The notes under the pieces: generated by a model | The model's database searches: none | Seen by the model: only the letters and a program-made list of their open reading frames with translations | Told to the model about the DNA's origin: nothing | Program-made: the position numbers and the translations under genes | Source: Megalobrama amblycephala | Taxonomy: Eukaryota > Chordata > Actinopteri > Cypriniformes > Xenocyprididae | Direction: 5' to 3' | DNA length: 64,000 nucleotides | Assembly: GCF_018812025.1 (NCBI RefSeq) | Contig: NC_063062.1 | Span: 7,193,058-7,257,057, forward strand | Shown: piece after piece, positions 1-12,770 of the stretch | Position numbering within the stretch: position 1 is the stretch's first letter | Layout of the letters: each line of letters starts with the position of its first letter

Positions 1-3000
1 AGCTCCAAGTACGAACTTCATAGGATGCCGTCTCTTATTTATGATACTTTTGGTGTTGGACGCAGCAAAAGCTTGTTGCTTTGGTTCCAGGAGGAGCTGT
101 TAAAGGCGGCTGCTGTTTGTTTACAGCGCTCAGTGACCATGTACAACTCTGCATAGCCTCACAGAACGCGCTGATGACGTGTGATGTCTGCGCGAGCAGG
201 GTGTGCGGACGGATGCAAATACATAGGTTGACTGGCATGTAAGACATCCTATTATTGCATTCGGGCCAAATGGAATGATTGGACGAACATTTTTTGGCCC
301 TGAGACTTCCACAGAAGATATATGTACATATTTTTATATATTTAGACCACTTCTATCATTGATTGCTTTCAGGACATGAAGAGATTTTTAACCAGTATAA
401 CAAAAAGTGTTTATAAAAAGCATTTCCTACCCTATCTTTATTAACGTACAATTGCTGCATGTTTTATAAAACGTTTAAAAATGTCAAAGTCTGTGAGAAT
501 GGGGAAAAAAGGGATAAATTGGATAAATTTCACATTTGTAAACCATGCATAGAAAAGCACCAAGAAATTTACAGTACAATATAGGGCTCGACAGGAAGGC
601 ACGATGGCATCGGGACAGTTGAAAGAACTGACAAAAAGTTTATCATGTATTTGCATGTGTTTGGCCAATTTTAAAATGTTTATGAATTATTTTTACCATT
701 GAATTCGTCCCATTTTAGACTGTTTTAAGATAGACTGATCATTTTAAATGGTTCGTCTGGAGAAAAACGGCAACTTGTAAGGTATTAAGTATCCTTTATT
801 TTAGTTTTAATTTGATTGCATGCATTAAAATTAACTTCTAACGTTGTCAACAAACAAACAAACATTGTCAGGAACTGTTGCACCAAATTAAACTTGCAGC
901 ATAAGTGTTTTTTTTTTTTTTTTTTTTTTTTTGGTAACTTTTCTTTCATTCATGGACTACTGATTTTCCAAAAAAAAAAAAAAAAAAAACCTCTGAAATA
1001 CCATTCATTCTTGAGGGAAAAAAATGAAAGTATAAATCATGCACATCACAGATCACCCTAGAGGTCTTTGAGCTGTAGTCAGCCGCCTCCTAGATTGATT
1101 TGCGATCATGGCCTCTAGGTGATAGATTACCTGTTGTCCTCCAAAAGGCCGAGGTAATCAGTATCCCTTCCAGCAGATCAGACATATGATGAACAAAGGT
1201 TTTTGGGGTCACGATAGAGTAGTAGACCTGGAATAGCCATATGCAGCAGGCAAAAAAAAAGTATTATGGTCTGAAGCCATTGGGAGCTGTGTGTGGGTGG
1301 CAAAGTGGTTTTGGCTGCCAATATTTTACTGAAGATGCTCAGATTTGGTCGGTTGAGTTGCTGGCATTCACGGTCGTTGTGCTGTGCTCTTAACTGTAGT
1401 GAGTCTTGGCTAACCAATAGCGTGCCATGGCCTGGCACAGCTCGTTTGCTGGTATGCCTCATAAAACAGGACTGCATCACATACAAGCAGGCACTCCAAC
1501 CCACAACTGCAGAACATCCGCCACGTGTCCGTAGACCAGGAGTCTGTGCGCTCCAGTGGAAGAAGCAAAGCCAAGTCAAAATGCAAATGGCAATTCATTT
1601 TATTCCTTTCTCAAAGTATTTCTGATGATTATTGTCTACAATGCAGATGTTCTTTTTGAAAATTTCAGACATTTGCCAGACTATTGCACATAGAAAGCCA
1701 AGATACCCCGCTGACAAGGCAACAACAGAGAATGTTGCTGGCACACACCAGTCCAGAAATGAAAGGGGGAAAAAATTCTTAGGAAGAAAAGGGAAAATAA
1801 AAGCCTGCTCAGTGGTCGCAATATATTCGCTCCCATCTGAAGAGTTTTTGTGTGTGGATCTCCTCGGGTATACATTCCCATCCCTGTAGCACATGTTCCT
1901 CTCTGCATTCTTTCAGCTGGTTCTCATCCATCCAATGTCATTCTCCTCATTTTCCTTCCCACGTGCTCCTGTGGGTCAACGAGAGCCGCACGAATGATAA
2001 ACCCATCCCATCGGTGGTCGGGATGGGCCTTGCAGTCAAACACAACGAGCAGGCCGCCCACTCTCTCGCTCCATGGGAAGACAAAGAAGCTCCACAAACA
2101 TGCAGGAACAAAGTCCAGCTAATTTATTGCACTCCGGCCAGAGGGACTCGAGCCGTGACAAACAGCCTCCTGTTGAGAGGCCTGTGTACCGTGGCCAGAG
2201 AGTGGGATGAGTATTCAGACCTGGGTCAAACTCTGGATAAAACAAAGGCTCTTTCATTTACCAGGGGATTCATAGAGCATGACACATTTGGCAGATTAGG
2301 CTAATTGATATTGGATGGATGACATTTTGTATCCATTGTTGCAGCTAAGTAGTATTTGACAAAGCTTATCCTGAGGGATTTGAAAAACTGGTTATCATTG
2401 TTGGGGAGTAACTAAAATATGTAGTAGCAGTCTACAGTAGCTCATCTGTTTTCAAAACATTGCAGTAGCAATATTTTTTTGTTATTTTGTTTGATATATT
2501 TTTATTTTTATGCATTTTTGAATATTTCATTTATTATTATTATTACAGAAATTTCACTGTATTTTGATGCAGTTTGACAAGTATAGATCATAATCAAATC
2601 TCAATTATACTAGTTTAAAGGATTGATAGCCCTGTAAATAATGTGAATTGAAAAAATATTGACCCATTTAGTGGCTTAAGTGTAGTTTACTGTTTAGCTA
2701 CCTACCTACATTTTCAAATGAATGGCTTTACTGGAGTTTAACTATAAGGAATGATGAGTAGCTTGGCGAATTACATTTTCAAAGAATTTTTGATAACACA
2801 GGTTGAGGGTGATCCATTATTAAAGAGTGGCATAGGAGTTTTTTTTTTTTGTATTTTCTAAGGTTTAAGGACCAGGTGCCGTATGCAATAAACCCTGAAA
2901 TTAAAAGATTTCAACTGCAGGTCGGCAGCATGTGTGCGAGTCTCTCATGTAGTTCAACAGTACATTTGTTTTAACAATCTATTTGATGACTATTCCGAAA

Positions 3001-3285
3001 ATCTCTGTTCAGCACATTTGTAACCTTTATGCAAGATGTATCTTGTGTCAACACTGATGCCAAACAGGTGGCTTAGTTTGCAGTCTGAAGTGCTGACCGG
3101 GAGGACTGCACTTGCCGCTTTATGATCCACAGGAAATGAACTAAGCTCCAAAGTTTTTACCTGATACAGTACAAAGCTTGCACACCTCTGTGAACAATGG
3201 TTCGTGCAAGATCTTGCATGATATTGCTTAAACTCTGGCTCAAATACTTTTTTTTTTTTTTTTTTTGGTCTATTTTGGCTTTTGT
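1..3285. other. tmtc2 upstream intron, no gene seen
   Basis: No exon, RNA gene or intact mobile element is recognised here. By inference it is intron sequence, because the first tmtc2 exon in the window begins mid-codon at 12194. A T26 run (907-932) and an A20 run (970-989) lie about 40 bp apart and could pair as an inverted repeat. The stretch at about 1060-1170 is of higher complexity than its surroundings. Open frames up to 150 codons (1852-2304) have no recognisable domain and no codon signature. Confidence 0.5.
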
Positions 3286-3643
3286 TAGGGCTGTCAAATG
3301 ACTAATCGCGATTAATCGCATACAAAATAAAAGTTTGGGTTTGCCTAATATATGTGTGAGTACTGTGTGTAATTAATATGTATATAGAAATACACACAAA
3401 TTAATGTATATATTTAAGAGAAATATGTTATTTATGTACAAAATATTTTTAGTTATATATAATATAAATTATATAAAAATATAAATAAATAAATATTCTT
3501 GTAAATATTTCTCAAATATATACATGAACGTGTTTGTATTTATATAAACATAGTAATTACACACAGTACACCCACATTTATTAGGCAAACTCAAACTTTT
3601 TTTTGTATGCGATTAATCGCGATTAATCGTTTGACAGCCCTAG
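3286..3643. mobile_element. hAT-like palindromic MITE (TAGGGCTGTCAAA ends)
   Basis: The element begins TAGGGCTGTCAAATGACTAA and ends with the inverted form, TTTGACAGCCCTA. Both ends carry the subterminal palindrome GCGATTAATCGC. The interior is very AT-rich. The TAGGGCTG terminus and small size fit a non-autonomous hAT-superfamily element common in cyprinids. The 8 bp on each side (GCTTTTGT and GTTCTTAT) agree only partly, so the target-site duplication is degraded or absent. It encodes no protein. Its right half plus 41 bp of flank was copied to 4339-4571. Confidence 0.7.
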
Positions 3644-4309
3644 TTCTTATTAATACTAGTGTAAATATAAGAATCCATTTAGTGGTTTGCCATGTAGGGC
3701 ACAAGTCACATTTTGAGCAGTTTAGCCTTTTCCTATTTCTTTTAAAGATACATTATGTGACTTTTGGCCCTTTAGCAGTTCAAAAATTAAAACTGCACAG
3801 TTGGTCCTATCGTATGCCCTCGGATTTACAAGACTTTAAAATACAGGCGTGTTCTTAAATTGGCTTTCATGCCGCCTTGTGATAAGCGCTGACCCCTAAA
3901 ATGCTCTTCTTTTTTCCCCCCTTGTGTCCAGACATTTCTTTTGGGTTTAATAGAGCATCTTCCTACAGATGTTCCACTGAAAGTCCTTCTGGAAAGTCTG
4001 TTACCATCCATGAAAGTGTTATAGAGCAGATGTGTAGGGTGTAACTTATTTTCTCTGATCGCTTTTTACCAAAGCTGCTCATACTTTGTATATAGTTGTG
4101 TGCTATTTACAGCAGATATTCTGCACACAGGAAGTGGAGAAAGGAATGGCTCTTCTCCTTTTTCTTCTTTATTTTCTGCAGTATTTTGTATTTTTGTACG
4201 TTATTCTACAATTACACATTTGTTTTTCAACTGAAACACAAGTTTAATTTTGACTTGAACCGTGTTCTTTTTGTTGTCTTGCATGCACTGATATTTTTCT
4301 TTCAGGAAA

Positions 4310-4600
4310 TGCATATCTAATTAGTTGTTTATATAATAAATATAATATAATATAAATTATATAAAAATATAAATAAATAAATATTCTTGTAAATATTTCT
4401 CAAATATATACATGAACGTGTTTGTATTTATATAAACATAGTAATTACACATAGTACACCCACATTTATTAGGCAAACTCAAACTTTTATTTTGTATGCG
4501 ATTAATCGCGATTAATCGTTTGACAGCCCTAGTTCTTATTAATACTAGTGTAAATATAAGAATCCATTTAGTGCATATCTAATTAGTTGTTTATATAATA
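4310..4600 (+). repeat. Copied segment of 3457-3684 between 29-bp direct repeats
   Basis: Positions 4339-4571 are a nearly identical copy, in the same orientation, of 3457-3684: the right part of the hAT-like element plus its unique 3' flank. The copy is bounded by a perfect 29-bp direct repeat at 4310-4338 and 4572-4600 (TGCATATCTAATTAGTTG...). Differences from the donor are few, for example one extra base in the T run near 4489. A 5'-truncated copy with 3' flank and a long target duplication is not simple hAT transposition; templated insertion during break repair fits better. Confidence 0.75.
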
Positions 4601-5045
4601 TAATATAATATAATAATTTGCTGTTATCTAATTACAAGAGTTCAATTGCAGCATAATATTCCTCTATTGTAATAGTGAGTCTTTTAAAGCTGTTTTTCTC
4701 AAGAGGGGTGGCATGATATAATGAAATATGGTGGTCGCTTTTTCGCCATGCTAATTTAGTGAGAGGTTCACAGAACCATGTGCTGAGTGTGCTTTTTTCC
4801 CCTCTTTTTTTTTTTTTTTTTTTTTGTTGTTGTCAATAAGGCCTAAATGGAAATGGCGCTTTCATTGATTTGCCATTAGTGGACAATTGATTCATTCATG
4901 CCCATGAAAAAGTTAAAGTGGGTGCTGATGTGTGCATATTATTTTTTTGAAAATGGTTCAAAGCTACAGTACCTTTTGAAAGTGTCATAAAATGAATAAT
5001 GCTTGAAATGTATAATATATTTTTTTTTTTTTTTTATTTGACGGG

Positions 5046-5079
<34 letters not shown>

Positions 5080-5779
5080 CACAAGAGGGAAAAGTCCACA
5101 CCCATTCTCTTTTTGCTCTGGCATGGTTGTAAACCAGATAATGTGGCTATTGTGGCATTTAGATCAACAATGTCCAGCCATGACCATGTTGATTTCATGG
5201 TGACCCGAGATGGTTTGTTCTGTCTGCAGAGCCCCCGACCCTTTCAGTGTATGTCTGCTTCACTATTTGTTGAACCCACTCTGTCTGACCCTAATTCAAT
5301 AATACACCAGCTGACATTTTGACTAACTTGCCAGACTGACATATTGAAATAAATTGACTTAGTTTACCATGGTATCGATTTTGTGTTGTTTAACAACGAA
5401 GTTCAAAGTGTCAAATCTATTAGTTAATATCTCAAGAGAGCACTTTGTACCTCACTCATTCCTCGACATTTTTTAGCACGTAAATGCATTTTGTGACTTT
5501 GAAATGTCAATAGTTTATTTTTCTTTCCAGGCATATGAATTAATTTGTAATGCCAGCGTTTATAAGATTAGCCTGGTGAAATATCTTTTCACCTCCATAA
5601 TCTGCCATGTATAAATTATTTATGCAAATAGATTTTATGTCCCCAGTTTCTCGGAAGCTGTGATGGCGTTATTTCAGGTTGATCTTAAGAAAGATTGACA
5701 TAAAGAAAGTAAGACTGACCAAAGAAAATGATAATTTTATTATAATGAAAGATTGACCAAAAGAAAGAATGCATGAAAG
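4601..5779. other. Intron, no gene; long poly-T tracts
   Basis: No coding or RNA gene is seen. There are long T runs near 4805-4825, 5020-5035 and 5050-5079. Around 5500-5690 the sequence is more complex and contains the octamer ATGCAAAT (5622-5629), a POU-factor consensus, inside AT-rich sequence; this could be a conserved non-coding element but only alignment would show it. Confidence 0.4.
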
Positions 5780-6920
5780 TAGGGCTGGGCGATAAATCGA
5801 TTTTATCGATTAACTCGAATTTGACGTTAAGGGCGATTTGTTTTTAATGAAAATCGGTTTTCTCTTTAACTTCCACCACCGGCTCTCCCCTTAGGCTTCC
5901 GTAGTTCAGAGTGGGCTCGCCCTCCCCCCGCTTACCTTACAGTCAGCCGCACACAGACAACATGGCAGGTAACAGCGCAGAGCTCCTTCCAAAGAAAGGC
6001 ACCGTTTCATCCGTTGTTTGGAATGGACTATATGCACGGAGCGTTCTTTAGAACTTCCGCATTAATATAAGCCAGCTCGAAAACTTCCGGTGAGATGTCA
6101 TTTGCTGGTGTGTTGAGCATCAGTAGTGTAATACTTAGTTTATAATCAGATTATAGTCACTTAAATAGGCATAGCATCAATTTAGTTATTCAAACATAAC
6201 ACGCATACAAAATAAATAAATAAGGACGTACCTCAGTATTCCTCCTCGGCTAAATTCAATTCGACCATCAGTTTTCACACTTTTATGTGAAAAAAAAAGC
6301 TTCAAAAATTAAATATTTATTGTACACTTTAGTTAGATTCATTTAATAAAATGTGTTTTTATAAGAGTGCTGAAATCATTGATCTTGCGCTGCATTGACT
6401 GACAGCTGCTGTGATTACAAGGTAAAAGTGCGGTATCACTTCCTGTTTAATTAATTCACCATAAAAGTTATTGTTTTTCTTAAGTTTTGTAAGTATTTCA
6501 TACTTCACATTGACAAAATATATTTGTAAACCTAGTTACTTTATAATGTTTAACATTTAGTCAAAAACAAAGTGAAAAACGATTAGAGGTACTTTGCCGC
6601 CACCTGCTGGTTAAAGTGGTAATATTGTCTTTTTTATTTTTAAATAAGTGTTTTCTATCAAATGATGAATTTACTATATTTTTAAACGATCGGTTTTACA
6701 ATGGGGACAATCTCAGAAGGATGGACAAGTAATGTTTGTGGTCATCATAAACTGCATAAGCGAAAATCTGAACAAAATAAAGAGTACATTTGTTTTGAGC
6801 AATTTCTTTGTCGGTTGTTGTTTGTTTTTAAATAGAAAAAAAAAATCGATTAAAATCGAAAATCGGGTTTGGTGTGAAAAAATCGGAGATTTTTTTTTTA
6901 AGTCATATCGCCCAGCCCTA
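5780..6920. mobile_element. hAT-superfamily non-autonomous element with 8-bp TSD
   Basis: The termini are perfect 15-bp inverted repeats, TAGGGCTGGGCGATA at the left and TATCGCCCAGCCCTA at the right. They are flanked by an identical 8-bp direct duplication, CATGAAAG, at 5772-5779 and 6921-6928. An 8-bp duplication and the TAGGG start are hAT hallmarks. Subterminal ATCGATT motifs repeat in both orientations. No transposase frame is present in the 1,141 bp, so it would depend on an element elsewhere. The clean duplication shows a single, undisturbed insertion. Confidence 0.88.
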
Positions 6921-6928
6921 CATGAAAG

Positions 6929-9914
6929 AGAGACTGAAAGAAAGAGAGGGTTAAAGAATGAAAGACATTTGTACTTTTTGAGTTACCCGGCATGGAAGGT
7001 GTTTCCTCAACAGTTCAGTCCTTTATTCTGACAAATTAATTGATTTTCCTCTCTTTATAGCCTATACAGCTTTTCTTCATGAAACTACACAAAGGAACAA
7101 GGCTGCTGTCCCTGAGAGCTCTTCTCGCATAAGCACCACATAAGGGGAAGGTATTCTGTTATTGACCTGCAGGCATTCTCATGGGAAGAAACCTTAGACA
7201 AAAGCCCAGGCAGGAGAGCAGAGTGGACAGACCGGACAGCCTCTCTGTAGGCACACTCAAAATATGACTGCGGCCCTTTCAGACACTGAAGCCGGGTGAT
7301 GACACATACTTGGCAGACCGAAAAACACATCTCCCTACTGCCTGTGTCTTTCCCCCCCACTTTTCACTTGCTGGCACAAATAGAAAACAATTGTGCATTG
7401 TCTAAAACTTTCAGAAGAATATCTAAAACCATTTTTTGACTTTCAGAGAAGTTGTTTAGGGAGCTTTAAGTTAAAAAGTATAGACCCTGGATGTACTTGT
7501 GTTATAAGAACACTTGTTGACATTCATGCACTTTGGCAGAAAGAATTTACCATGTGCTCTAAGCAAATCATGCGTCGAGACGAAGTATCCGTCCGACAAT
7601 CCACGGAATATAATTGCACTGTAGTTAGTCACTTCTTGCTTTTGATTCCAGAGACCAGACACTTTGTATGGTTTGTTTTGCTTTTGGCTCGAATTATCAG
7701 CCTTTGTTTTGGATCTAGCAAAGCTGTACTTGTCCGAAAACATTGAGGTCACAGCCTGCTATCGACACTGCAGCATTTAAGTTCCTCTCATGGCCGCAGA
7801 GCTAAATCTTGCTCCCAGTCTGAGGGAACTGGGTTCTAGATTACACAGGACTTATTTTGGATTTCACTTCTCATTAAAGCTGCGGTCATCTAAAACGTAA
7901 CAACGTACCAGTCACGGCAAGGATAGAGTGATAAGCAAACATGCTTTGACAGATGTGGTCACAGTATCCCCGGCATGCTGATTGGACTCTAGATGAAGCA
8001 AAGTGGCCAGTTTCGGGATCGCGTGATACCACTGGTCCCCTGAGAGTTGTCTAGAGTAAGAATGTGCTCCTGCATATAAAAAAGCTTCTACTGAACTCCT
8101 ATCCCTGTCTACATCCTCTACAGGCAAGAAGTATCAACCCATGCCAGAGATTAACTTTCACGTTATTTGTCTCACTAACACCAATTAGAATCATTCTAGG
8201 GAGTCAGACTTCCTCGGGGTGCTGTCAAGCCAAATCAGGCAGTGGCTCAAGAATTCATGTACTTCGTCATACAATCCGAGAGCCTCCGCTGTTCCTGATC
8301 TTCAGTTCCAATCCAGCACTAGAGCTCCAAGTGTTCCTTTCTGATTCACACTTAATGCGAAATCCGATCTCCGAAGCCCCTGCCTGCTGCCTCTGGCAGA
8401 GTCTGTTGTCTTGTCTGAGCTGCTTGGTGTCGAGTCTTCAGGCCATGGTGTTTGTTTTCTCTGGCTTGCCAAAGTATCCAGTAAATTGGCAACTCCTTCC
8501 AATTGATTCAGAGGTGTAATTGAACCACAGTGGCTCTCGTGTACCCCTTTGTTTGGAAGGATGACGATCTAATTTGATGAATGGTTTGTAGAAAATAAAG
8601 AAGGTATACCTTGGGGAAGGGGGAGGGATCAGGAAAGTCTGCCAAGACAATGAATTATTCGAAGTCAAGGCAGAGATTTTAAATGTGTCTGATGATGGAG
8701 AGCTTTATCTCATGGAGAAATGTAGTTCTCGATGCATCTGTTTTTCTTGTGGACTCTTACAAAGTAATGGCCGCAATTTCAAGCGCGTCTTGTCAAAAAT
8801 TTCCCCCAAGACTTCAAAGAAGCTGAAACATGTCTTGAACTACTTCTTTTTGGCAGTTTAGTCTTTTATAACATCTTCTCACTTTTCTTACTTCCATCTG
8901 TTCTCATGGGCAAGGAGTAGACGGGTGTTTGCTGCTGGCAACTGTGCAAGTGTGCTAGCTAGTAGCAAATGATAAAAGACTTTGGCTCTACAGCCAGGGA
9001 TCCATTGCTCTTTTTGCGTCATATCTTTCTCTTGTAAACATGTTTCCATTAAACCTTTTGTCTCCATCCTGTGTTAATTACACGTTCTTGGCGCCATTGC
9101 TCTGAAGACTGATTATTCTGTCGCTTAGACGGTCCGTTATCACACTTATTTCCCGTTGCATGTTTTAATTACAGCTTATGTCATTGCTTGCGCTCTCTAA
9201 GGAGACTAATTACACTCGACAGTTCAACACCATCTTCATGTGTGCAGCCGTATATTCACGATCACAGGGGGTAGAGGGTGTTTGTTTCACAGCAAGATAC
9301 CACCGCCTAGGGTTTGAATGACATGGATTTTGGCACGGATGAGTGCATATGGAATAACGTAACTGCCTAGTTGCTTTGTTTACACGTGTTTGTGTTGTTT
9401 GTTTCCTTGAGGGCTCTCTCAGTCTTGTTGGGCGGTGCGACGCAGGCAGACAACGTGGGCACAATATGCGTCTATGGCCTCCAGAGCATATCCCGCCCTG
9501 CCTCCTCCTGTTCCCTGCAAAACTCTACTCTTTTATGAGGCCTTCTTCAGACATATTTAGAGTCCCAAAGCCTTCTCCCAGGGAGTAAATGGAACATTTC
9601 TCCTTCCAGTCACTCTTTTCTTGCATTTTTCATTCCCCTAAGCTTTTTCGTTTCTTTTTGTCTTAGAGTTTCTTTCTGGCACAGTCGGATTGTTTGATTG
9701 ACAGACATTTGGTACCACTTCATGCTTGCTTATGGCTAAATGGAGGTCCCTGTTTATCTATTGATCATTTATTTATTTTTGGTCAAGGGTGCAGTACATG
9801 TTCCTCAGTTTCTAAACTGAGGAAAGTCAGAACTCAATGTAAGGTATTCTCACACATTGATTTGCAGTTTCTAGGGTTCTTTATGATCCCCACGAACAGT
9901 TAAATCATATCAGT
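6929..9914. other. Intron, no gene or clear repeat seen
   Basis: Mostly moderately complex sequence with no recognised exon. The longest open frame (8064-8519, 151 codons) shows no domain. The stretch 9060-9230 is rich in TTAATTAC/TAATTACA motifs of homeodomain type and looks like a candidate conserved non-coding element; that is a composition impression only. Confidence 0.4.
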
Positions 9915-11713
9915 AGTCGTTCATTTAAGAGATTAGTCGACTAATTGCGCGTAAATATTAATAACCCATATAAATCATAATAATGAGCCTTTAGTCGCCA
10001 ATACACATGCATAAAGCTTATCACAGTGTACCGGCAAACATAATGATTATGAATGTGGCGTGAACAGACTGAGACTGTGTGAACATTTTAATAATTTATT
10101 GATAAACTAGTGTTTTGTGTGTTTTCAACTGCAGAGATGGTCAACAATGCTGAATATTTGTTTTAGATTTGAGTTGGTTAATTTAAAAGTAGACATTTCA
10201 AGCCTTCCATAGATATAGTTCTCATGTCTGTGAGGCCAAGTATATGCTGAGTTTGTTAGTTTTTGTGACGCACTCAAGTTCACTTGAGATCGAGATGGTA
10301 GAAAGCTCTTCCTGTTTGCTTTCATTATTTTACAAAATCACAACACTTTTATACGTTTTACACGTTTTGTTGTTATTGTGAGTTTACAGAAATAAAAGCA
10401 AACCATTTACAGTTTCGAATGTTGGAATATTCTTATCTGTATGGCCAAAAATGGCAGAGTATTTTAAGATAAATGCAAGTGCCTCATGCAGTAAGCGTGC
10501 TCTCCACACAAACAGTTGGATATATTTCAAATAATAGCACACGTTTATCTAAGTTAAAGGGTTAGTTCACCCAAAAATGAAAATTATGTCATTAATGACT
10601 CACCCTCATGTCATTCCAAACCCGTAAGACCTCCGTTCATCTTCGGAACACAGTTTAAGATATTTTAGATTTAGTCCGAGAGCTTTCTGTCCCTCCATTG
10701 AAAATGTATGTACGGTATACTGTCCATGTCCAGAAAGGTAATAAAAACATCATCAAAGTAGTCCATGTGACATCAGTTGGGTTAGTTAGAAGTTTTTGAA
10801 GCATCTAAAATACATTTTGGTACCAAAATTAACAAAAACTATGACTTTATTCAGCATTGTATTCTCTTCCGGGTCTGTTGTATATCCGCCTTCACTCCAC
10901 AGTGACACTGCTGCTTGCTTCTTTCTTGTTTTACGGCGGTTGGCATCCAGCTTATTGGTGCATTACCGCCCCCTTCTGCCCCGGACAGTGACATGATTAG
11001 GACATTCGCGACATGCACACCTACGCACCATTTTAAAAAATATAGCAATACCAAAATACAAACAATGTAGAATAGCTTGAATACAGCGTGCGTCTCCCTC
11101 AGACTGTAAACGAAGCTCAGGCGCACTAGATAACACGTCATCAGCGTCACTGTCCGGAGCAGAAGGGAGCGGTAATGCACCAATAAGTTGGATGCCAACC
11201 GCCGTAAAACAGGAAAGTTTTTGGACCAAAATGTATTTTCGATGCTTCAAAAACTTCTAACTAACCCACTGATGTCACATGGACTACTTTGATGGTGTTT
11301 TTATTACCTTTCTGGACATGGACAGTATACCGTACATACATTTTCAATGGAGGGACAGAAAGCTCTCGGACTAAATCTAAAATATCTTAAACTGTGTTCT
11401 GAAGATGAACGGAGGTCTTACGGGTTTGGAACGACATGAGGGTGAGTCATTAATGACATAATTTTCATTTTTGGGTGAACTAACCCTTTAATGTTAGAGC
11501 GAGCGGACATGTAAAGTTGCTACTACTTAAATGTTTCAAGTGATAAGTCATATTTATGAATGATAGATGAATGTTTGGATTTATTGATCTGTCCCTCACG
11601 GACTGCGTGATTTCGCCACTTCCTGTGGAGGTTTTATTTTCTGCGACTAACCTGACTAATACCAATTTTGGTCGACTGAGCCTCTTCTCGTTGACTATCA
11701 GGGGGCAGCCCTA
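9915..11713. mobile_element. Old hAT-like element, split by a later insertion
   Basis: The right end reads GATAGTCAACG... on the minus strand and stops at GGGGGCAGCCCTA (about 11700-11713), a hAT-type terminus. Imperfectly matching inverted sequence with AGTCGAC and TAGTCG motifs lies at about 9918-9990 on the left. The left terminus itself is degraded, so the start is approximate. The element at 10554-11491 sits inside it and must have arrived later. Confidence 0.4.
10554..11491. mobile_element. TTAA-flanked foldback element, GGGTTAGTTCACCC family
   Basis: The left end is TTAAAGGGTTAGTTCACCC and the right end is its inverse, GGGTGAACTAACCCTTTAA. The outer ~430 bp and the last ~350 bp are inverted copies of one another, leaving a non-palindromic middle of about 150 bp near 10995-11145. 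TTAA at both borders is the target-site signature of the piggyBac and Kolobok superfamilies; without a transposase I cannot choose between them. The arms are well matched, suggesting recent activity. It is non-coding; open frames here are palindrome shadows. Confidence 0.85.
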
Positions 11714-12193
11714 TAAAACTGCATAAATCAATTGTTATAAAATAGTTTTTAATGTTTTTTTCTTTTTGACTCTTAAAAATGTGATTATGGTTTTATTGTT
11801 CATTATAAAAATTGGCAGTAAATCTATACACAAAGACAGAAGCAGCAGTTTGCTATATGACAAATGACTTTTTGAAAGATTACATGCAGGGCTTACATGC
11901 AGAGTTCTATTTTCACACATTGTCTCACGCCTGTGATGTGTGTGTTTTAGTCATTCCCGCTCGTGATCTTTTGTCAAGAAGACTGCTGTGTTAGGACTCA
12001 AGGCCTTTAGCAAGTGAAGGAGCTCATACAATAACAGAACAAGCGATGTGGCATGAGGACTAACTCAACCTTCACTCTTCAAACCAATGTCCTTAAGTGC
12101 GCTGTAGCGAATTAATTGACAGGTTTGATAATAATTCTGTTAATGTCTTTTGACTGTATTTGTATCACCGACTCTTTCTTTTTCCTCACACAG

Positions 12194-12770
12194 CCGTGCT
12201 ATCAAGACCAACCAGGACCTTCTCCCTGAAACGCCTTGGATCAACATCTTCTACGATGACTTCTGGGGAACACTTCTCACCCACAGCGGTAGCCATAAGT
12301 CCTATCGCCCACTCTGCACGCTCTCCTTTCGACTCAACTATGCCCTGGGTGCCTTAGATCCCTGGGGTTACCACCTGGTCAATGTGGTTCTACACTGCGC
12401 GACGACTGCCCTGTTCTCTAGCCTCTCAAGCCTGCTGCTGGGGTCGGGTTGCTGGAGCCTGCTGGCTGGGCTTCTCTTTGCCGCTCACCCCATCCATACC
12501 GAGGCCGTGGCGGGCATCGTGGGCCGAGCCGACGTGGGAGCCGCCCTCTTCTTCCTTCTGGCCCTGCGCTGCTACATATGCCACTGTACCCCGAGGACGA
12601 GCGGAGCCCACGGGCGAAGCTGGACGTGGTTCTTGGGCACCTTGGCATGTGCTTCCTTCAGCATGCTCTGGAAGGAACAAGGCGTGACGGTGCTGGCTGT
12701 GGCTGCCATGTATGATGTGTTTGTCTTCCACAGGTTTAAGCTGCAGCAGGTTCCTGCTCTCTTCCAGAAG
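12194..12770 (+). CDS. tmtc2: tmtc2 exon encoding N-terminal membrane region (probably exon 2)
   Basis: TMTC proteins are ER multi-pass membrane proteins with C-terminal TPRs; the family is linked to O-mannosylation of cadherins, and TMTC2 has been reported to bind SERCA2B and calnexin. The exon has 1 + 192 codons: an acceptor ending CACAG, then C completing a split Ser codon, then RAIKTNQDLLPETPW. The donor is AAG|GTAAAC, phase 0. Residue strings nearly identical to mammalian TMTC2 include GSHKSYRPLCTLSFRLN, HPIHTEAVAGIVGRADVGA and MLWKEQGVTVLAV. Three hydrophobic stretches (around 12355-12440, 12445-12590 and 12625-12730) fit membrane helices. SHKSYRPL and HPIHTEAV are in the luminal/catalytic GT-C-like part of the family. 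The preceding short exon encoding the start is not in the window. The GC-rich codon use contrasts with the AT-rich introns. An open frame runs past the donor to 12890 but is intron. Confidence 0.95.

Noticed and set aside
1852..2304. 150-codon open frame
   Set aside because: No recognisable domain; overlaps equally long frames in other phases, consistent with chance in a GC-richer patch.
8064..8519. 151-codon open frame
   Set aside because: No domain, no codon signature and no splice context; intronic position.
10851..11250. Minus-strand frames of 95 and 115 codons
   Set aside because: They lie inside a palindromic foldback transposon, and are shadows of its arms.
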